5,122 nucleotides of DNA. It comes from an uncultured bacterium (lineage in GTDB: Bacteria > Desulfobacterota > Desulfobulbia > Desulfobulbales > Desulfobulbaceae). The stretch lies in the NCBI GenBank assembly GCA_903842475.1, contig CAIMMA010000715.1, positions 1 to 5,122 of the forward strand. The letters are read 5' to 3'. Positions 1 through 4,779 of this stretch are shown in pieces (position 1 is the stretch's first letter; each line of letters begins with the position of its first letter). The notes beneath the pieces were generated by a model. The model ran no database searches. It was not told the DNA's origin and worked only from the letters and a program-made list of their open reading frames with translations. Made by a program: the position numbers and the translations under genes.

Positions 1-80
1 ACAGCTTGCGCCAGCTGCACCGCCTCCGCCAGGGTCAAATGCATTTTCCAGTTGCCGGCGATCAGTGGCCGTCTGCTCAT
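1..80 (-). CDS. tpiA: Triosephosphate isomerase, N-terminal fragment (runs off window edge)
   Basis: Only the first 26 codons are visible. They read MSRRPLIAGNWKMHLTLAEA and onward, and the PLIAGNWKMH stretch is the hallmark start of triosephosphate isomerase: beta-strand 1 followed by the active-site Asn10 and Lys12. The enzyme interconverts dihydroxyacetone phosphate and glyceraldehyde 3-phosphate in the cytoplasm, the substrate pool used by the GAPDH encoded upstream. The ATG at 78-80 is supported by an AAGGAG Shine-Dalgarno site (87-92) with a 6-base spacer. The gene is last of those visible in the GAPDH-rimI-pgk-tpiA series, 71 bases after pgk and on the same strand, so it is probably co-transcribed. 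The gene is cut by the window edge and there is no sign of damage in the visible part. Confidence 0.95.
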   Translation of the reverse strand, partial: MSRRPLIAGNWKMHLTLAEAVQLAQA

Positions 81-86
81 GGTGTT

Positions 87-92
87 CTCCTT
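87..92 (-). promoter_or_regulatory. Ribosome binding site of tpiA
   Basis: Reading the minus strand gives AAGGAG, six bases before the tpiA ATG. This is a near-consensus Shine-Dalgarno sequence, so tpiA has its own strong initiation site rather than depending on coupling from pgk. Confidence 0.8.
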
Positions 93-102
93 ATCATTGA
101 GG

Positions 103-125
103 CATACCGCCGTGCTCGGGGTATG
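103..125 (-). other. Hairpin in the pgk-tpiA intercistronic RNA
   Basis: On the minus strand CATACC (125-120) and GGTATG (108-103) are perfect complements. Inside them CCG (119-117) pairs with CGG (112-110) around an AGCA tetraloop, leaving one bulged C (109). This makes a stem of 9 pairs with a single bulge, ending 10 bases before the tpiA Shine-Dalgarno site. No U-tract follows, so it is not a standard intrinsic terminator. It could act as an RNA-stability or processing element that sets tpiA expression apart from pgk. The pairing is seen directly; any function is inferred. Confidence 0.45.
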
Positions 126-151
126 GGTGCAATCCTTCAGGGGCCCGGAGT

Positions 152-1327
152 TCAGGCCAATGCCGTGATCCCGGGCAGTTCTTTCCCTTCCATCAGCATG
201 AGGAAGGCGCCGCCCCCGGTCGACATGTAGGAGATATTGTAAGCCTCGCCGGAGAGTGTTATGGCGGCATTGGAATCTCCGCCGCCGGTGACGCTCAAGG
301 CATGGGAAGCGGCGACGGTATGCGCCAGGGCCATGGTGCCGCGGGCAAAGGCTTCCATCTCAAAGGCTCCCATGGGTCCGTTCCAGACAATGGTCTTGGC
401 ATCGGCCAGGACCTCGTTGAAACAGATCACCGAGGCCGGGCCGATATCCAGGGCCATCCAATTTTCGGGGATATCCTGGATGGTGACCTGCTTGCAGACC
501 GCATCCGGGGCGAAGCGATCGGCGGCGATGACATCGACCGGCAGGTAGATCTTGACCTTTTGCTCTTTGGCTCGGGCCAGCAGGGCGGCTGCCGTGGCCA
601 TCAGGTCGTCCTCGACCTTGGAGGCCCCGACCGGGTACCCCTGACTTTTGAGGAACGTGTTGGCCATGGCCCCGCCGATGATCATGGCATCCACCCGGGC
701 GAGCATGTTCTCCAGGGCTTCGAGCTTGCCTGAAACCTTGGCTCCGCCGACAATAGCCACCAGGGGGCGTTGCGGATTGTCGATGGAGCGATGGAAATAT
801 TCCATTTCTTTCTGGAGGAGGAAACCGGCGGCCTTCTCCTTGACAAAAGCGGTGACCCCGACCACCGAGGCGTGCGCGCGATGGGAAACCGCAAAGGCGT
901 CGTTGACATAAACATCGGCCACCGCTGCCAGCTGCCTGGAAAAGTCCGGGTCGTTTTTTTCCTCCTGGGGATGGAAGCGCAGGTTCTCGAGCATAAGTAG
1001 CTCGCCATCCCGCAGGCCGTTCACCAGGGCCGCCACCTCGGGTCCGATGCAGTCCGGGGCGAGCGGTACCGGCTGGCCGAGCAGGTCGGCGGCATAGGCG
1101 GCCACCGGCGCCAGTGAATATTTATCCACCCGCTGCCCCTTGGGCCGGCCCATGTGGGTGCAGAGGATCACCCGCGCCTGCTGGGCGATCAGGTATCGCA
1201 GGGTCGGGAGGATGGTCCTGATCCGCAGGTCATCGGTGATCTGGCCGTTTTCATTCATGGGCACATTGAAATCCACCCGCACCAGTACCCGCTTACCGGC
1301 CAGTTCAATATCTCGTAATGTTTTCAT
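152..1327 (-). CDS. pgk: Phosphoglycerate kinase
   Basis: This cytoplasmic glycolytic enzyme transfers the acyl phosphate of 1,3-bisphosphoglycerate (the GAPDH product) to ADP, giving ATP and 3-phosphoglycerate. At 391 residues it matches the usual bacterial length of about 390-400. Visible family motifs in order are RVDFNVP (17-23), HMGRPKG (58-64), LENLRF (113-118), NDAFAVSHRAHAS (142-154), GGAKVSGK (194-201), WNGPMGAFE near residue 320, GGGDS (348-352) and STGGGAF (369-375). These cover both the substrate-binding N-domain and the nucleotide-binding C-domain, so the enzyme looks intact. An in-frame start 12 codons upstream exists, but I choose the ATG at 1325-1327: MKTLRDIELAGKRVLVR is the family start and GGAGG (1334-1338) lies 6 bases upstream. 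The start overlaps the rimI stop as ATGA, indicating translational coupling. tpiA follows. Confidence 0.97.
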   Translation of the reverse strand: MKTLRDIELAGKRVLVRVDFNVPMNENGQITDDLRIRTILPTLRYLIAQQARVILCTHMGRPKGQRVDKYSLAPVAAYAADLLGQPVPLAPDCIGPEVAALVNGLRDGELLMLENLRFHPQEEKNDPDFSRQLAAVADVYVNDAFAVSHRAHASVVGVTAFVKEKAAGFLLQKEMEYFHRSIDNPQRPLVAIVGGAKVSGKLEALENMLARVDAMIIGGAMANTFLKSQGYPVGASKVEDDLMATAAALLARAKEQKVKIYLPVDVIAADRFAPDAVCKQVTIQDIPENWMALDIGPASVICFNEVLADAKTIVWNGPMGAFEMEAFARGTMALAHTVAASHALSVTGGGDSNAAITLSGEAYNISYMSTGGGAFLMLMEGKELPGITALA

Positions 1328-1782
1328 GAAATTCCTCCGTTCTGGTTGGTCAGCGTCCTGCACAGGAGCAGGCCGTCTTCAACCGGTTGGCTGTAGTATT
1401 TTTTCCGGGCTCCTATCTGGATGAACCCTGCCTTGGCGTAGAGGCGGCGAGCGGCCGTATTGGAGCTGCGCACCTCAAGGAAACAGGTTGCGTAGCCCTG
1501 TTCGGCCAAAGCGCGCAGGGCGTGGTCGAGCAGGGCGCTGCCGATCCCTTGTCCCCTGCGGTCAGGGGCAACGGCCAAGCGGAGCAATTCGCTTTCCGGG
1601 GCGCAGGTCCTGAAAAAGGCGAACCCGCAGATCTGGCGGTCGGTTTCCGCCACCAGGCTCACGCCGCCGACCATTGCTTGTTCCTCCCGGAGCTGCGCTT
1701 CGTTCCAGGGGTGGGCCATGGCCTGCTGCTCGATGGCGAACACCGCCGGCAGGTCGTCGATCTCCAGGTCGCGAACCCTCAC
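1324..1782 (-). CDS. rimI: RimI-type ribosomal protein bS18 N-alpha-acetyltransferase (GNAT family)
   Basis: The 152-residue single-domain GNAT protein is the length of characterised RimI enzymes, which transfer acetyl from acetyl-CoA to the N-terminal alanine of ribosomal protein bS18. Visible signatures are an N-terminal HPWNEAQL segment (24-31, compare the FPW region of RimI), the acetyl-CoA pyrophosphate loop RRGQGIG (75-81) and LEVRSSNTAARRLYAKAGF (102-120). Glu103 and Tyr115 fall at the same numbers as the proposed catalytic base and acid of enterobacterial RimI. RKKYY (126-130) also matches the RimI C-terminal pattern. The start is GTG (1782-1780), overlapping the GAPDH stop as GTGA. 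I see no convincing Shine-Dalgarno site, so translation probably depends on coupling from GAPDH. Its stop overlaps the pgk ATG. The RimI family is well supported; the exact substrate is inferred, because related GNATs acetylate other N-termini. Confidence 0.88.
   Translation of the reverse strand: MRVRDLEIDDLPAVFAIEQQAMAHPWNEAQLREEQAMVGGVSLVAETDRQICGFAFFRTCAPESELLRLAVAPDRRGQGIGSALLDHALRALAEQGYATCFLEVRSSNTAARRLYAKAGFIQIGARKKYYSQPVEDGLLLCRTLTNQNGGIS
1334..1338 (-). promoter_or_regulatory. Ribosome binding site that decides the pgk start
   Basis: GGAGG on the minus strand sits 6 bases before the ATG at 1327, inside the last codons of rimI. It supports this ATG over the upstream in-frame start at 1363, which would add a non-family 12-residue extension lying wholly inside rimI. 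Confidence 0.8.
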
Positions 1783-2999
1783 ACCATACGTTCGGCTACT
1801 GAGACGGTCAACTCTCCGAGCATGTTGGTATAGCTGCCCAGTTCGTTGTCGTACCAGCCGTAAATGACCGCCTGGGTGAGCGGCACATCCAGGATGGGCG
1901 GGACGGAACCGGCTTCGAACTTGTAATTTTTCAGATTCTGCAGGTTGACCCGGATGGAAGCGGTGCGGGTGTGGGTTTCGGTCGATTCGATCACCACTGC
2001 GGCTTTGGGCATGCCGAGGATGTCGGAACTGACATTCTGTTCGGTCGAATAGATCAGATACGGGCTGGTCTTGGCATATTCCTCATAGATCGAATTGAGC
2101 AGCGTGCGTTTGATCGGATTGTCGAGCTCATCCTGGAGGTTGAGTACCAGGACGATCAGGGAGCCCGATGAGGTCGGGATACGCACGGATTCGGCGATGA
2201 AACCGATGGATTTCATTTCTGGAATCACCAGGCCCAGAGCCTTGGCCGCACCGGTGGTGGTCAAGATGATGTTGTTGAGAATGGAGCGGTTCTTGCGCAG
2301 GTCGACCACCCCAGCCCCGGGCAAGCGATCAAGCACCTCCTGGCTGCCGGTGGCGGCGTGTACCGTGACCATGGAGGCGGAGAGCATCCTGGCCGCGCCG
2401 AAATGGTCGAGCAGCGGCTTGATCATATAGGACAGGCAGGTGGTGGTGCAGGAGGCCGCGCTGATAATATTGTGCCTGGCAGGGTTGTAATCGTCGTCAT
2501 TGATTCCCATGACGGTGGTCACCGCGTCCTCGGGCATCTCCAGTCCTTTGGCTTGAATCTTGAATGGAGCGGAGACCATTACTTTTTCGGCCCCGGCCTG
2601 CAAGTGGCCGCGCACCGAGCCCTTGCCCTCGGAGGCGTCCGCGGTCGGGTCCTTGAAGGCGCCGGTGGTGTCGACCACCAGGCGCACCTGGTTGGCCTGC
2701 CAGTCAATATCTTTGGGGTTGCGTGCCTTGCGGAGAAAGGTCACCGGCACGCCGTTGATGGTCATTGAGCCGGCGGCTTCGTTGAGGTTCTCAATCACCC
2801 GTCCGCCCTTGTTGCCATGGAGATACATGCTGAGCCGGCCGTAGGTGGAGTCCTTTTCAATGGCAGCGGCGATGTCTTCCAATCCTGAACCGACATTGCG
2901 TCCCAGGTTGACGACAATTTCAGAAAAAAACTGACGGGAGACATGGTTCCACAGCGACAATTTTCCAATTCGTCCAAGACCATTGAGTCCGAGTTTCAT
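1779..2999 (-). CDS. gap: Glyceraldehyde-3-phosphate dehydrogenase, long divergent form
   Basis: The enzyme oxidatively phosphorylates glyceraldehyde 3-phosphate to 1,3-bisphosphoglycerate with NAD(P). The 406 residues exceed the 330-340 of classical GAPDH. Visible features are the Rossmann motif NGLGRIG (6-12), DSTYGRL (50-56), VVDTTGAF (108-115), the catalytic segment SAASCTTTCL (180-189) with nucleophile Cys184, catalytic His214 in TVHAAT, TTTGAAKALGLVIPE (247-261), the substrate-phosphate Arg273 in RIPT and WYDNELG (382-388). Extra length comes from insertions around residues 57-105 and 116-160 and before the C-terminal strand. Two oddities stand out. The usual SNASCTTNC has Ala and Thr where Asn is normal. 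The Asp after the second strand that contacts the NAD ribose (NDP in classical enzymes) is replaced by Leu32 with Arg34 nearby, so NADP use is possible. It resembles a long GAPDH subfamily I recall from Pseudomonas, Vibrio and deltaproteobacteria. The ATG at 2999 has AAAGGAG upstream. It is the first gene of the operon. Confidence 0.93.
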   Translation of the reverse strand: MKLGLNGLGRIGKLSLWNHVSRQFFSEIVVNLGRNVGSGLEDIAAAIEKDSTYGRLSMYLHGNKGGRVIENLNEAAGSMTINGVPVTFLRKARNPKDIDWQANQVRLVVDTTGAFKDPTADASEGKGSVRGHLQAGAEKVMVSAPFKIQAKGLEMPEDAVTTVMGINDDDYNPARHNIISAASCTTTCLSYMIKPLLDHFGAARMLSASMVTVHAATGSQEVLDRLPGAGVVDLRKNRSILNNIILTTTGAAKALGLVIPEMKSIGFIAESVRIPTSSGSLIVLVLNLQDELDNPIKRTLLNSIYEEYAKTSPYLIYSTEQNVSSDILGMPKAAVVIESTETHTRTASIRVNLQNLKNYKFEAGSVPPILDVPLTQAVIYGWYDNELGSYTNMLGELTVSVAERMV

Positions 3000-3008
3000 T
3001 ATAGAGTT

Positions 3009-3015
3009 CTCCTTT
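3009..3015 (-). promoter_or_regulatory. Ribosome binding site of the GAPDH gene
   Basis: AAAGGAG on the minus strand, 9 bases before the ATG at 2999-2997. It is near-consensus and fixes the start of the Rossmann fold at KLGLNGLGRIG. Confidence 0.8.
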
Positions 3016-3047
3016 ACGGTTGGATTAAGGGCAGGAAGTTGTTATAT

Positions 3048-3077
3048 GCCGGGAAGGATCATACTTTCCATATCGGC
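3048..3077 (-). other. Possible hairpin in the GAPDH mRNA leader
   Basis: On the minus strand GCCG (3077-3074) can pair with CGGC (3051-3048), and GGAA (3069-3066) with TTCC (3055-3052). The left arm has a 4-base ATAT bulge and the loop is 10 bases. An alternative pairing of ATATG (3073-3069) with CATAT (3048-3044) would exclude part of this structure. It lies 33 bases upstream of the ribosome binding site. Pairings this short can arise by chance. Confidence 0.25.
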
Positions 3078-3119
3078 GTACAATTGGTGAAAGGTGGTGA
3101 TTGCTTTAACAGTAGTAAA

Positions 3120-3128
3120 ATTATAGCA
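3120..3128 (-). promoter_or_regulatory. Extended -10 promoter of the GAPDH-rimI-pgk-tpiA operon
   Basis: The minus strand reads TGCTATAAT: a perfect TATAAT (3125-3120) preceded by the TG-N extended -10 element. Immediately upstream is a run of eight T (3136-3129). The hexamer at 17-base spacing is TTCCGG, a poor match to TTGACA, which is typical of extended -10 promoters. Transcription would start near 3113, giving a leader of about 114 nt before the GAPDH ATG. The motif is seen directly; sigma-70 use and the start point are inferred. Confidence 0.7.
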
Positions 3129-3295
3129 AAAAAAAGATGGGGCCGGAAGCACAACCTCACCTCGGGCGCAAAAAGTCCCTGGCCGGATCAAGCACGGCTG
3201 GCCTTATGCATTGCCAACAATATTCTCAAGATACCTGCTTTGCGCAGGAATTACCACCCCCGGCCGACGAAACGCGTTCTTTTTTGTAGGGTTTT

Positions 3296-3312
3296 CGATA
3301 AAAAACGTATCG
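3296..3312. promoter_or_regulatory. Short inverted repeat upstream of sfsA, possible operator
   Basis: CGATA (3296-3300) and TATCG (3308-3312) form a 5-base inverted repeat separated by 7 bases, inside an AT-rich stretch 35-50 bases before the sfsA start. A nested AACG-TAT-CGTT repeat (3304-3314) overlaps it. The position suits a transcription-factor site or part of the sfsA promoter region, but the arms are short and I recognise no regulator consensus. Confidence 0.2.
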
Positions 3313-3346
3313 TTACATTTCCTCTCAATTCGGTTTCCCTACTGTC

Positions 3347-4042
3347 ATGCTCTTGCCGCCCCTCTGTCAAACCGGTGTCCTGCTTAAGCGATACAAACGA
3401 TTTCTTGCGGACATCCTGCTCGATACCCAGCAGACGCTGACCGTGCACTGTCCCAATTCCGGTTCCATGCGCGGCTGCTCGGTACCCGGCAGTCCGGTGG
3501 TGATCAGCTACTCCGACGCACCGAAAAGAAAATACGCATGGACCCTGGAAATGGTGCAACATCAGGGCGTCTGGATCGGGGTGCATACCGGCAGAACCAA
3601 CGCCATCGTCCGGGAGGGACTGACCAATGGGACGATCAACGATTTCGGCACGATTCAGGCCATCACCCACGAGGTGGTTGTTTCCGAAAAGAGCCGGTTG
3701 GACTTTCTCCTCGCAACCGAACAGGGCCAGGTCTACCTTGAAGTGAAAAATTGTTCCCTGGCCGAGAATCAGGTCGCCCTGTTTCCGGACGCGGTGACCG
3801 CCCGGGGCGCCAAACATCTGCATGAGCTGGTCAGGCTGGCAGAAGCCGGATTTGGGGCAGCGGTACTGTTTTGCATTCAACGCCGCGATGCCGCCAGCTG
3901 CCAGCCAGCGGCCGCCATTGACCCGGTCTACGCCCAAACCGTTGCCTGGGCGCAGGCGCGCGGTGTGCGGTTTGTGGCCTATCAGGCGGAGGTCGGGCCG
4001 GAAGCTATTACGATCACCAGAAAAATACCCTTTTTTATTTAA
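3347..4042 (+). CDS. sfsA: SfsA family protein (sugar fermentation stimulation protein / putative DNA-RNA nuclease)
   Basis: The 231 residues match the usual SfsA length of about 230-240 and align end to end with my memory of E. coli SfsA. Family blocks are LLKRYKRFLADI (12-23), HCPNSGSMRGC (34-44), PKRKYAWTLEM (59-69), SRLDF (116-120), YLEVKNCSLAEN (130-141) and FPDAVTARGAKHLHEL (146-161). Asp119 and Glu132-x-Lys134 form a PD-(D/E)xK-type active site, which is why the family is now often labelled a nuclease. The older name comes from stimulation of maltose genes in E. coli; the true cellular role is not firmly established. The ATG at 3347 is the only reasonable start: an in-frame stop lies at 3299-3301, no ATG, GTG or TTG lies between, and the N-terminus lines up with the family. 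No Shine-Dalgarno site is visible (the preceding bases are pyrimidine-rich). queC follows after 20 bases, probably in one transcript. Confidence 0.93.
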   Translation: MLLPPLCQTGVLLKRYKRFLADILLDTQQTLTVHCPNSGSMRGCSVPGSPVVISYSDAPKRKYAWTLEMVQHQGVWIGVHTGRTNAIVREGLTNGTINDFGTIQAITHEVVVSEKSRLDFLLATEQGQVYLEVKNCSLAENQVALFPDAVTARGAKHLHELVRLAEAGFGAAVLFCIQRRDAASCQPAAAIDPVYAQTVAWAQARGVRFVAYQAEVGPEAITITRKIPFFI

Positions 4043-4048
4043 TCAGCT

Positions 4049-4053
4049 GGGGG
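4049..4053 (+). promoter_or_regulatory. Likely ribosome binding site of queC
   Basis: GGGGG lies 9 bases before the queC ATG, in the 20-base gap after sfsA. It can pair with the pyrimidine-rich end of 16S rRNA but is not the consensus GGAGG. Confidence 0.4.
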
Positions 4054-4062
4054 CATTACGAG

Positions 4063-4779
4063 ATGAACAAGCAACAAGCAGTCGTGTTACTCAGCGGTGG
4101 GCTTGACTCCACCACCGTGCTGGCCATTGCCCAGTCCCAGGGATTTATTTGCCACTGCCTCAGTTTTCAATACGGCCAGCGTCAGGCCGTGGAACTGGAA
4201 CGGGCTCGCCGTATCTGCGCCCATTACGGCGTTGGCCAACACCTGGTGCTGCGGGTCGATCTCGGGGCCATCGGCGGTTCGGCCCTGACCTCCGAGTTGG
4301 CGGTGCCCAAAGATCGTCCCACTAGCGCCATGGATCAGGACATCCCGGTAACCTATGTCCCTGGGCGCAATATCCTTTTCCTGGCCCATGCCCTTTCCTG
4401 GGCAGAGGTGCTGGGGGCGTCCGATATTTTCCTGGGTATTAATGCGGTGGATTACAGCGGCTATCCGGATTGTCGGCCGGAATTTCTGGCCGCCTTCGCC
4501 CAGATGGCCAATCTCGGCACCAAGGCCGGGGTAACGGGCCATCCGTTTCGCTTTCATGCCCCGCTGCTGCAGTTGAGCAAAAAAGAGATTATTCTGCGCG
4601 GTAAAGAGCTGGGGGTGGATTACGGCCTGACGCACAGTTGCTACGATCCTGTCGGGGATCTGGCGTGCGGCCGATGCGATTCCTGCCGGCTCAGGCTGCA
4701 GGGGTTCAGCGACGCCGGGTTGCGCGATCCGGTGGGGTATGTGGACCAGAAAACCGGCAGGGAGCCGGCGAAGGCTTAA
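4063..4779 (+). CDS. queC: 7-cyano-7-deazaguanine (preQ0) synthase
   Basis: QueC converts 7-carboxy-7-deazaguanine to preQ0 using ATP and ammonia, in the pathway to queuosine in tRNA wobble positions. The 238-residue length is typical. Near the N-terminus VVLLSGGLDSTT (7-18) is the ATP-pyrophosphatase P-loop, with SGGLDS at 11-16. SFQYGQRQAVELERA, VTYVPGRNILFLAHALSWAE and GINAVDYSGYPDCRPEF are further QueC blocks. Near the C-terminus Cys193 (in HSCYDP), Cys202, Cys205 and Cys208 (CGRCDSC) form the structural zinc site, so the enzyme looks complete. The ATG at 4063 follows a GGGGG tract (4049-4053) at 9 bases, a modest Shine-Dalgarno. The gene lies 20 bases after sfsA with no terminator between, so co-transcription is likely. 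No other queuosine genes (queD, queE, queF) and no preQ1 riboswitch are visible here. Its TAA overlaps the convergent pyrC stop. Confidence 0.97.
   Translation: MNKQQAVVLLSGGLDSTTVLAIAQSQGFICHCLSFQYGQRQAVELERARRICAHYGVGQHLVLRVDLGAIGGSALTSELAVPKDRPTSAMDQDIPVTYVPGRNILFLAHALSWAEVLGASDIFLGINAVDYSGYPDCRPEFLAAFAQMANLGTKAGVTGHPFRFHAPLLQLSKKEIILRGKELGVDYGLTHSCYDPVGDLACGRCDSCRLRLQGFSDAGLRDPVGYVDQKTGREPAKA

Larger units (their letters stand above)
3000..3346. other. Divergent intergenic region between the glycolytic operon and sfsA
   Basis: About 347 bases lie between the GAPDH start (leftward) and the sfsA start (rightward). The region holds the GAPDH ribosome binding site, a leader of about 114 nt with a possible hairpin, the extended -10 promoter at 3120-3128, a short inverted repeat CCTGC/GCAGG (3234-3238 and 3244-3248), and an AT-rich stretch with the inverted repeat CGATA/TATCG (3296-3300 and 3308-3312) close to sfsA. 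I see no credible protein-coding gene, tRNA or intrinsic terminator. A plus-strand open frame crosses it but continues antisense into both flanking genes and has no recognisable family pattern. Confidence 0.7.

Noticed and set aside
302..733. Plus-strand open frame of 143 codons opposite pgk
   Set aside because: It is antisense to conserved pgk motifs, and its Gly/Asp/His-rich translation is typical of shadow frames.
1328..1363. Upstream in-frame start for pgk adding 12 residues
   Set aside because: The extension MQDADQPERRNF lies within rimI, is not part of the family N-terminus, and the ATG at 1327 has a well-placed GGAGG.
3234..3248. CCTGC-TTTGC-GCAGG inverted repeat as a terminator
   Set aside because: The stem has only five pairs, no T-run follows on either strand, and it lies upstream of both divergent genes rather than at a gene end.
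2943..3440. Plus-strand open frame of 165 codons spanning the intergenic region
   Set aside because: It runs antisense into the GAPDH start and out of frame into sfsA, covers the operon promoter, and its translation shows no family motif or plausible composition. It is most likely a chance open frame.
3251..3937. Minus-strand open frame of 228 codons opposite sfsA
   Set aside because: Its length comes from the antisense of the well-supported sfsA gene, and no protein family is recognisable.
4028..4042. T-rich stretch at the end of sfsA as an intrinsic terminator
   Set aside because: CCCTTTTTTATTTAA encodes the last sfsA codons and stop, and I find no stable GC stem directly before it. queC follows closely and needs read-through or its own promoter.
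4043..4062. preQ1 riboswitch ahead of queC
   Set aside because: The gap between sfsA and queC is only 20 bases, too short for a known preQ1 aptamer plus expression platform, and the upstream sequence is sfsA coding.
4087..4635. Minus-strand open frame of 182 codons opposite queC
   Set aside because: It is antisense to a complete queC with all catalytic and zinc motifs, so it is a shadow of codon bias in a GC-rich gene.
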